From positions 1 to 53,328 of the forward strand of contig CAMKEM010000014.1 of the NCBI GenBank assembly GCA_946411565.1: a DNA stretch of 53,328 bases, given 5' to 3'. The translations under genes and the position numbers were made by a program. The notes under the pieces are model-generated. The model was not told the origin of the DNA and did not search any database. It saw nothing but the letters and a program-made list of their open reading frames with translations. This DNA comes from an uncultured Prevotellaceae bacterium. Lineage in GTDB: Bacteria > Bacteroidota > Bacteroidia > Bacteroidales > Bacteroidaceae. Position 1 is the stretch's first letter; every line of letters begins with the position of its first letter. This document shows, piece after piece, positions 47,684 through 53,328 of this stretch.

Positions 47684-49582
47684 TTATGGCCAGAAACGAG
47701 TGAACTCCTGATTATTCAGTCTGTCAATCATTTCCTGTATCTTCTCCTTGGCTGTCTGCTGATGCTCCATGACTATTTCCGATGTTGTACCTCCATCCTC
47801 AGAAGCATCATTTTCTGACACATTCTGAATATCAGGAGCCAAAGCCTTCAACCATTCCAAGCGGTTGTCATAAGAAACCCCTACCCTACTCCTATAATCT
47901 TTTGACAAGACAAACATATCGGCATCACCCTCTATGCGTGGCAGAATCTTCATCAACATGATGTTGTTTACTGATTGATCTATAGCATCATTCAGTTCCT
48001 TGCCCTCGTCAAGCATCACACCCACCATAATGGTCAACTCATTCAGTACACGATAGCTAACCTCAAAAGGTGTCCCCTTCAGAGCCTTATTGATTTCTTC
48101 CAACCTTTCAGGGAGTTCTTTCACCAGGTCTGCTTCTACATCCGAATGTGCTTCCAGTACCTCATCTGCCGTCACATATCGTCTGGTGAAAGCCTTTTGC
48201 CATTCCTCTTGCTCCTCTTGTGGCAGATATTCCAAGTTCCTGCTACCACCAAACATATTGCGAAGATTGCCACCATTCATCTCTATGGTCATGGCACGAT
48301 CAATCACCTTGCGCGAGAACTGATGCGTGGTATCATCCATATTTACCGTACCTATGATTATGACATTATCTGGAAGCGTCAAGCCCTCGGTTGTCAGGTC
48401 TGTACGATTGCCAACCTCTTCGTCAATATCACTTTCGGTATCAATATCGTGCAATTTCATATAGATGTCACGATCCGTAAAGTTAGGAGCGTAACCACCA
48501 ATATGACCAAGAGCCTTGAAATGCTGAGCATCTATTATTGGTTCAGTTTTGACCATGTTCATATCCACCTCGCCAGTTTCCTCATTCTTCGGATGCTTGC
48601 GAGTTTCCAATATGCTCAGAATCTCGGCAAAATACTGCTCCACAGGTGCCAGATTCATTTCATCAAGACAAACAAAGAATGGCACTTTTGGGAACATCTT
48701 TGCTTTTACCAAGAACTTTACGAACCTCGTGAACTGATAGCCAGGCTCTCTTCCAAGGCGACTGTAATAACCTAACAATTCTGTTGAGTCATGCCAGTTA
48801 GGTTTTACCTCTATCATACAATAGTTGCCCGGAGTAGTACCAGACCTGTCTTGCAAATACTTTGGGCATGACTTAAAGGCAAATTCACGAACTATACGGC
48901 TCTTACCCGTACCTGATATGCCTGCAAGAAGCATAAAAGGCTTGGTTCGTAGAGCTGTAAGGAATTTCATATTGTCACTATTATTGCTTTCCTCATCAAC
49001 ACCAATAACAGGATGAAATCCAAAATGAAATGGCCATTTGTATTCTTTTTTGTCTATTACAACATCCGTTTCAAATTTAATGTAGCCATCATCTTTTACA
49101 AACATTACTGCGGTTGCACTATTCATTTGAAAATGATAGCCTTCATACAAATAGAACCAACCAGCCCAATAAGAATTATCTGTTGTCTTTACAATATAGA
49201 CAATCAGGGGATTGTTAATCTCATCATAACTTTCATTTGGAAAATCTGTTCTTTCTGTTTTCCAAATTTCAACCCTATTACTTTCTCTAGAACCAATCTT
49301 TTGACTGGCAATACAAAAAGAAGTTTCTCTCCTTTGATAAATGACTATAGATTGTTCTTCATCACCTAAAGAAAGACTTTTTACCTTAAATTCCCATCTT
49401 GGTCCTTTTGCACCCATAGAAGTGTGAGGTCCTAAGAAAGAATACATCATGTCTTTTGACACACCTTTTGTTGAAATGTCAATATATCCTTGCCCTCCAC
49501 CACCTTCTACACCTCCCTGACCGGAAATGTTTTTAAAGTCTGCTTGAGACAATCTTCGAAATATTAAACTATCTGCTTTCAT
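47684..49582 (-). CDS. McrB-like AAA+ NTPase
   Basis: 632 residues. Residues 1-200 form a separate domain, with glycine-rich ISGQGGVEGGGGQGYIDI near 19-36 and beta-type sequence up to YKWPFHFGFHP; its place matches the DNA-recognition domain of McrB. The AAA+ core carries Walker A GISGTGKS at 221-228, Walker B with downstream signature FFVCLDEMNLAPVEQYFAE near 302-320, and GTVNMDDTTHQFSRKVIDRA near 411-430, the McrB equivalent of the nucleotide-specificity/sensor segment. McrB rings are GTP-driven motors that move DNA and activate McrC. Overlaps the upstream methyltransferase by 4 bp (ATGA type). Confidence 0.9.
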   Translation of the reverse strand: MKADSLIFRRLSQADFKNISGQGGVEGGGGQGYIDISTKGVSKDMMYSFLGPHTSMGAKGPRWEFKVKSLSLGDEEQSIVIYQRRETSFCIASQKIGSRESNRVEIWKTERTDFPNESYDEINNPLIVYIVKTTDNSYWAGWFYLYEGYHFQMNSATAVMFVKDDGYIKFETDVVIDKKEYKWPFHFGFHPVIGVDEESNNSDNMKFLTALRTKPFMLLAGISGTGKSRIVREFAFKSCPKYLQDRSGTTPGNYCMIEVKPNWHDSTELLGYYSRLGREPGYQFTRFVKFLVKAKMFPKVPFFVCLDEMNLAPVEQYFAEILSILETRKHPKNEETGEVDMNMVKTEPIIDAQHFKALGHIGGYAPNFTDRDIYMKLHDIDTESDIDEEVGNRTDLTTEGLTLPDNVIIIGTVNMDDTTHQFSRKVIDRAMTIEMNGGNLRNMFGGSRNLEYLPQEEQEEWQKAFTRRYVTADEVLEAHSDVEADLVKELPERLEEINKALKGTPFEVSYRVLNELTIMVGVMLDEGKELNDAIDQSVNNIMLMKILPRIEGDADMFVLSKDYRSRVGVSYDNRLEWLKALAPDIQNVSENDASEDGGTTSEIVMEHQQTAKEKIQEMIDRLNNQEFTRFWP

Positions 49583-50634
49583 ACATTCCTATTTAAATAG
49601 ATTAAATATTCAGTTAATTCCAATTCCTTTTTACTATTGTTGCTACGAAAACGTTTATACTTAATCTTACTTAATTCAATATTTCCGTATTGTCGAAGGA
49701 AGCCCATTAAATCATCAATAGGCAACAACCCATCTTCACTATAGCTGATAAATATGTCACGACAATTAATATTCTTGATTATCAAATCAAAGGCGTTACG
49801 AATTCGAACTTTAGAGCAAAAGTTAGAATATTGATCACGCCAAGGTCGTAATCCACTTTCCCCGATTGCTTCAGGCTCATCTTCCCGGGCTAAAGTTTCC
49901 AATATATGATAATTCGCAGCATACTGTCGTTTGATATATGGAGGATCAATATAACAGACATCACCAGTCAGCAATGGTGACAAATCTTCAGCATAGCCCC
50001 TTCTTATCTCATGTCCTTTTGTATTGTTATTTTCTTCAAATGCAGATGGTCTTAAAAGTATTGGCTCTGTCGAACGCTTAACGAAATGGGACAAATAATG
50101 ACCGTATGTACCTGCGATATTAGCAACGTCATTAGCTGCCATAATCAAATCATGCAATAACAAGGAATGTTCAATGTCGTTAATCATTTTATGTTCATGC
50201 CATTCCTTTATTATTCGTCTAACTGCATCAATCTTTGAAGCATTTTCTGATGTAAAATACATACGTGATTTACACCCCGCAGTTGGACTTCCACTAGGTG
50301 AATATTCCTTCGTAAAAAAGCCCATTTCTGGCTGACAACAATTTAGATATTCAAGAACTTTCTCATACGTGTTTTCACCAGACTTAAAGAGTTCATTTAA
50401 TCCATCAAATTTTGGTGCATGGTTCAACGTTAGATTAACCATAAGATGATGATACGAGTATGTCATAACATCAGATGCAATGACCCTATAGCCCTCCCTT
50501 CTTAATGAAAGAGAAAACAATCCTGTTCCTGCCATCAAATCAATGACTGATGTTGCAGCGGGACACTTTCTTCTAATTTTTTCAATCAGCGTTGCTGCCA
50601 ATTTTTCTTTGGAACCAATATATCTATATCCCAT
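49579..50634 (-). CDS. D12-class (Dam/DpnIIA-like) DNA adenine methyltransferase
   Basis: 351 residues. The N-terminal YRYIGSKEKLA matches the AdoMet-side start of D12-class enzymes, motif I is DLMAGTG at 32-38, motif IV DPPY at 230-233, and the C terminus KKELELTEYLIYLN is typical. The middle (90-210) is the target-recognition region. DPPY predicts N6-adenine methylation; the target sequence is unknown. It overlaps the upstream methyltransferase by 11 bp and the McrB-like gene by 4 bp, so all three are translationally linked. Probably protects host DNA from the McrBC-like pair. Confidence 0.9.
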   Translation of the reverse strand: MGYRYIGSKEKLAATLIEKIRRKCPAATSVIDLMAGTGLFSLSLRREGYRVIASDVMTYSYHHLMVNLTLNHAPKFDGLNELFKSGENTYEKVLEYLNCCQPEMGFFTKEYSPSGSPTAGCKSRMYFTSENASKIDAVRRIIKEWHEHKMINDIEHSLLLHDLIMAANDVANIAGTYGHYLSHFVKRSTEPILLRPSAFEENNNTKGHEIRRGYAEDLSPLLTGDVCYIDPPYIKRQYAANYHILETLAREDEPEAIGESGLRPWRDQYSNFCSKVRIRNAFDLIIKNINCRDIFISYSEDGLLPIDDLMGFLRQYGNIELSKIKYKRFRSNNSKKELELTEYLIYLNRNV

Positions 50635-52363
50635 TTTGGAAAATAAAATCAGAATTAATGTTTAATAATCTCCGAAAAGGAATCATCTGCTCAACCTGAC
50701 CTATTGTATTAAATATGGTTTTATATTCCTTGTAGCCAAGATTATAAAGAAATGCTATATTCCTTTCAATCTCGGCATCAGCTTCAACCGACATTTCCTT
50801 TCCTTTTCCTATATTATTTCTTACAAGCTCCGTAATTCTATTTAATGCTGCCGTTGTCTGACTATTCTGAAAATCTAGTTTAGGAAAAGGAAGCATATTG
50901 ACATCCTGTTGGCTTAGATAAGGGTTTGATGTCCAACCAATACTACCTTTCCTCTTAATAATTATATATGTAGTCAGCCTTGAACATAAGATTGCTACGA
51001 TTACTTCTGCCGTAACTGATGGATGAACAGAATCTTTCGGTTTTATAATGTATACAACTTGATTGGTTAGACTATTATTATAGTCAATACCTGCTGTTAT
51101 TCCAACACCTGTCTTCCTTACAAGAACCTTTGGACCTTGATACAAGACAGAAGATTTGTAGTTAATGCCATTAAAGCCTTGTCGTATATACCTATTAGAA
51201 GACACGCTAAATCTACCGATGTCCTCTCCTGCAATTAACGACACACATTCCTTTTCTTTCTTATTAGTAACAATGTTTGCATGATTAGCAGTTGCAATAA
51301 CCACATCAGCTTTACAATGTGAACATGTTGTCGCAATCTTTTTGTTTCTTGGCATTGGGAACCATTTTCCACACTTAGGACATTGTAGAACATCTCCCTT
51401 CTTGGAAAGTTCAACACCACGTTTACAAGACGTATGCAACTTTATTGTATCATACTTATTGAGTTTATTTAATATAGACAAATCCTCCTGACCAACATCC
51501 ACAATAAAACTGAAACCAGAAGCAATCATTTGTTTTGCAGGAACCTTAATGGCTTTTTTCATAACAATAGTGTATATGTCTGCTTCTCCAGACATAATAG
51601 CCTTCTTCTCTGAGTTGCTTATGTGAGAGCATAAAACATCATATTTCGCATTTGGTTTCTTTACCCCATATATAATTGAAACCGCAAAGTTTACATCAGG
51701 GAAGAAGCCTTCCCCAAGTTTTACAATGCCCATTACTGTCGTATTAGCAAGTAGAATTTCGCGAACCTTTTTATGCTCTTGACAGTAGATTGAATCAGGA
51801 ACAATAATACCATAAACGCCATTGTTCCTAAGATTCTCAATAATAGTTTCTATAAATAAATCATAAATATCAAACTGACCTATTGCAGTTTTGAAATCAT
51901 GAGGTAAGGAAACATAATTGCTAATGTCAGCTCCCCAAGGTGGATTACTTATTATCAAGTCTATTCCATTAGGAATGTATTTCCGGATTAAAGTATCCCA
52001 ACCTTTTGATGGAAGTGAATTACTCAAAGGATAAAGCGCATCCGTATTGATAAATGCACATCCCGAGTCACTTCCTTCAAATCTTTTCTTTGAACTATCA
52101 ATAGCTCCCTTGTCAATATCGATGCCAATTATGTTTATATCAATATTATGCTTTTGGGCAATTCTCTCAAAAGATTCTAAAAGGATCCCATCACCCGTTG
52201 CCGGATCCAATACCGTGATGAGATGATCATTTGTTTTCTCACATAATGGTATAAGCAATTTCGCCAGCAAATCCGAAAGGACTTGCGGGGTATAAAATGC
52301 TCCAAGTGCTTTTTTTCTTTTTTTATTATTTGATGTTAAATCTACCATTGATGTAATATGCAA
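50624..52363 (-). CDS. N6-adenine DNA methyltransferase with internal zinc ribbon
   Basis: 579 residues, N6_Mtase/TaqI-Eco57I-like. GAFYTPQVLSDLLAKLL opens the fold; motif I DPATGDG is at 53-59 and motif IV NPPW at 140-143. Residues 328-350 hold CPKC...CSHC, a four-cysteine zinc ribbon, between the catalytic domain and a TaqI-like specificity domain (GVGITAGIDYNNSLTNQVVYII; LTTYIIIKRKGSIGWTSNPYLSQQDVNMLPFP). A zinc ribbon is unusual here and may help recognise DNA. A second in-frame ATG 15 bp later is an alternative start. First gene of the defence operon; operator-like palindrome and promoter lie upstream. Confidence 0.88.
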   Translation of the reverse strand: MHITSMVDLTSNNKKRKKALGAFYTPQVLSDLLAKLLIPLCEKTNDHLITVLDPATGDGILLESFERIAQKHNIDINIIGIDIDKGAIDSSKKRFEGSDSGCAFINTDALYPLSNSLPSKGWDTLIRKYIPNGIDLIISNPPWGADISNYVSLPHDFKTAIGQFDIYDLFIETIIENLRNNGVYGIIVPDSIYCQEHKKVREILLANTTVMGIVKLGEGFFPDVNFAVSIIYGVKKPNAKYDVLCSHISNSEKKAIMSGEADIYTIVMKKAIKVPAKQMIASGFSFIVDVGQEDLSILNKLNKYDTIKLHTSCKRGVELSKKGDVLQCPKCGKWFPMPRNKKIATTCSHCKADVVIATANHANIVTNKKEKECVSLIAGEDIGRFSVSSNRYIRQGFNGINYKSSVLYQGPKVLVRKTGVGITAGIDYNNSLTNQVVYIIKPKDSVHPSVTAEVIVAILCSRLTTYIIIKRKGSIGWTSNPYLSQQDVNMLPFPKLDFQNSQTTAALNRITELVRNNIGKGKEMSVEADAEIERNIAFLYNLGYKEYKTIFNTIGQVEQMIPFRRLLNINSDFIFQNGI

Positions 52364-52488
52364 GAGTCACACACGCTCAGTCAATTGCTTCTCGTCTGAT
52401 TGCTATAACACTTGTACCTAAAGTTCAGCAAACAGCTTGTGATTTAGGAGTCATAATTTCATAATATATCAGGCAAAAGACCATGTGC

Positions 52489-52507
52489 TTATAAAGTTCC
52501 TTTATAA
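52489..52507 (-). promoter_or_regulatory. Operator-like palindrome at the defence-operon transcription start
   Basis: TTATAAAG (52489-52496), TTC, CTTTATAA (52500-52507): a perfect 8-bp inverted repeat just downstream of the minus-strand -7 element, near the expected +1. Confidence 0.5.
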
Positions 52508-52523
52508 AAGGAGGCATATTCTG

Positions 52524-52531
52524 CAAAGTTA
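52524..52531 (-). promoter_or_regulatory. -7 element of the defence operon promoter
   Basis: The complement is TAACTTTG followed by CAG, a full -7 match; the -33 box is weak. It lies about 160 bp before the methyltransferase start, in the 911-bp gene-free stretch 52364-53274. Confidence 0.55.
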
Positions 52532-52730
52532 CGAATAAATTTTGAAAATAAAGTAATAAATTTGATTTTTTATCATCAAATGACTTTTTTGTGCGGTTTT
52601 AGCCTTTTTTTTCAGTTTTTTTGTGTATATTCGTGGTCTATAAACTAAAATTTTTGAAATATGATTTACTCTACTATCGTAAACAAAAATGAGGAAGGAT
52701 TGTAGATGATTATGCAATCATTCGACATTT

Positions 52731-52971
52731 CTCCAACAGCTCATTGGAGTTTAATCTCATAAATTCAGAAAGGAGCTGTTTTAGTTTCTTTGAGTCAATT
52801 TCTTTACCAAGCTGGTAAAGTTTCTCTGTACTCAATTCTGCACCAGCCAGGTGCAGTTTTTACTCAATGGCAGGATTACTTCCATAGTTATCAACAATCT
52901 CCCAATGTCCACCTTTATCTGCGCCGTTGAATTTCTGAAAGTTTCTGGGTAGTTTTCTGGGTAGTACCCAG
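52731..52971. repeat. Array of short perfect hairpins right of the defence operon
   Basis: CTCCA/TGGAG (52731, 52745); AACAGCTC/GAGCTGTT (52735, 52773); CTTTACCA-AGC-TGGTAAAG (52802-52820) before TTTC; CTGCACC-AGCCA-GGTGCAG (52838-52856) before TTTTT; tandem TTTCTGGGTAGT twice (52942-52965) running into CTGGGTA-G-TACCCAG (52957-52971) before TTTTTC. No ORF. Repeated terminator-like hairpins suggest insulation or an unrecognised RNA. Confidence 0.65.
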
Positions 52972-52999
52972 TTTTTCTTTATTGAATAGTTACAAACGA

Positions 53000-53034
53000 A
53001 AAACGCATTAAATTACGATTTTAATACGTTTTTT
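53000..53034 (+). repeat. AT-rich inverted repeat before the final gene
   Basis: AAAACGCATTAAA and TTTTAATACGTTTT form an imperfect hairpin around ATTACGAT-type sequence. It lies about 240 bp upstream of the ATPase gene. Confidence 0.4.
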
Positions 53035-53215
53035 GCAAGAAAGCTACAAAACTCAAGTTTAAAACGTGGTTAAAATCAATTTGAACTATTTTATCTTCTC
53101 ACATAAGTTTACTAAAACAAGCGTATAAATCTTACCATATTTACTACTTTAAACAATTATTTTGGTAGATAAATGTTAAAAAAGACGGTAATAAAGCCGA
53201 TTGTCACCCCAAAAG

Positions 53216-53247
53216 TTTTGTTAATTCGGATTTAATCACTATTTTTG
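53216..53247 (+). promoter_or_regulatory. Promoter of the ATPase gene at the right edge
   Basis: TTTTG (53216-53220), 19 bp, TATTTTTG (53240-53247) followed by CAG: full consensus. The start codon is about 28 bp downstream. Confidence 0.75.
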
Positions 53248-53274
53248 CAGAAAATCTACAAAATCAAACGCGAA

Positions 53275-53328
53275 ATGATATTAAAAATTGAATTTGAAAA
53301 TTTCTTTTCTATTAGAGATAGAATAAGA
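53275..53328 (+). CDS. N-terminal fragment of an AAA/OLD-like ATPase
   Basis: Eighteen codons reach the window edge: MILKIEFENFFSIRDRIR. This pattern (strand, then NFxSI+D or NFKSFKD) is the usual opening of AAA_15/AAA_21 and OLD-like ATPases, where it precedes the Walker A motif; many are defence or abortive-infection proteins. The strong upstream promoter supports a real gene. The rest lies outside the window. Confidence 0.6.
   Translation, partial: MILKIEFENFFSIRDRIR

Noticed and set aside
41649..52363. BREX or DISARM system
   Set aside because: No PglX-size methyltransferase, PglZ phosphatase, Lon-like protease, BrxC-type ATPase or DISARM helicase is present.
41649..52363. Classical type IV McrBC acting on methylated DNA
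   Set aside because: Two co-operonic adenine methyltransferases make modification-dependent self-cutting less likely, though it is not excluded for a different modification.
32651..53171. GGTAGATAA shared near both ends of the element as an att core
   Set aside because: Nine AT-rich bases are expected by chance over such a distance, and the right end of the element is probably outside the window.
1..53328. tRNA, rRNA, tmRNA or SRP RNA genes
   Set aside because: No T-arm GGTTCRANTCC-type motif with a matching acceptor stem or other RNA signature was recognised by eye; a small RNA gene could still have been missed.

Overview
The window is a chromosomal segment of a Bacteroidales bacterium, most like Prevotella. 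The evidence is the recurring promoter form TTTG-N19/20-TAnnTTTG followed by GCA, A-rich leaders without Shine-Dalgarno sites, Bacteroidetes-type families (FISUMP and lipocalin-like lipoproteins, BT4734-like primase-associated protein, MobV relaxase) and AT-rich dispersed intergenic repeats. No rRNA, tRNA or CRISPR array was recognised.

Positions 1-32.5 kb are core and semi-core chromosome. Left to right: the start of a minus-strand gene, ispE, a Nudix hydrolase, corA with an unusual structured leader, a DUF349 protein, an Rpn/PD-(D/E)XK family protein, a secreted protein of unknown role, trxB, a glutathione-peroxidase-like protein that has lost its catalytic residues, rpmE2, three related lipocalin-like lipoproteins, an HdeD-like membrane protein and a Gly/Ser/Arg-rich exported protein. 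A plus-strand export cluster follows (15.2-24.4 kb). It holds an ABC ATPase, a DUF2807 lipoprotein, a membrane protein and a YtrA-type GntR regulator, and then a MacB-like ATPase, two FtsX-type permeases, an HlyD-type adaptor and a TolC-type outer-membrane protein, which together look like a complete tripartite efflux pump. After it come an acyltransferase, a zeta-toxin-like gene with a small partner gene, several lipoproteins, a QueD-like gene and dnaK.

From about 32.6 kb to the right edge lies an integrated mobilizable element. It has a zinc-ribbon/HTH protein, a tyrosine integrase, an excisionase-like HTH protein, a BT4734-like protein, a PriCT-2/DUF3987 helicase-primase-like protein, a DUF6291-like protein, a palindrome-rich candidate oriT and a MobV relaxase. 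Its cargo is a minus-strand defence locus at 40.4-52.4 kb. The predicted order of transcription is: N6-adenine methyltransferase with a zinc ribbon, D12-class (Dam-like) adenine methyltransferase, McrB-like AAA+ protein, McrC-like DUF2357 protein with a PD-(D/E)XK centre, and a membrane-anchored YobI/KAP-type P-loop NTPase. A remnant of a DinD/BRO-like gene and a RhuM-family gene come last. The coding regions of the first four genes overlap or nearly touch. Hairpin-rich non-coding DNA lies on both sides of the locus, and another ATPase gene begins at the right edge.

The defence locus is the most notable content. It resembles McrBC-type restriction joined to self-modification, as in LlaJI and BsuMI, but with two different adenine methyltransferases and a YobI-type NTPase. 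Secondary points are the degenerate glutathione peroxidase, the corA leader, a toxin-antitoxin candidate bracketed by matching terminator-like repeats, a sigma-54-like promoter before dnaK, a duplicated rpmE2 upstream region, and an 11-bp-period repeat family present at three sites. All functional statements are read from sequence and family knowledge; no database search was run.
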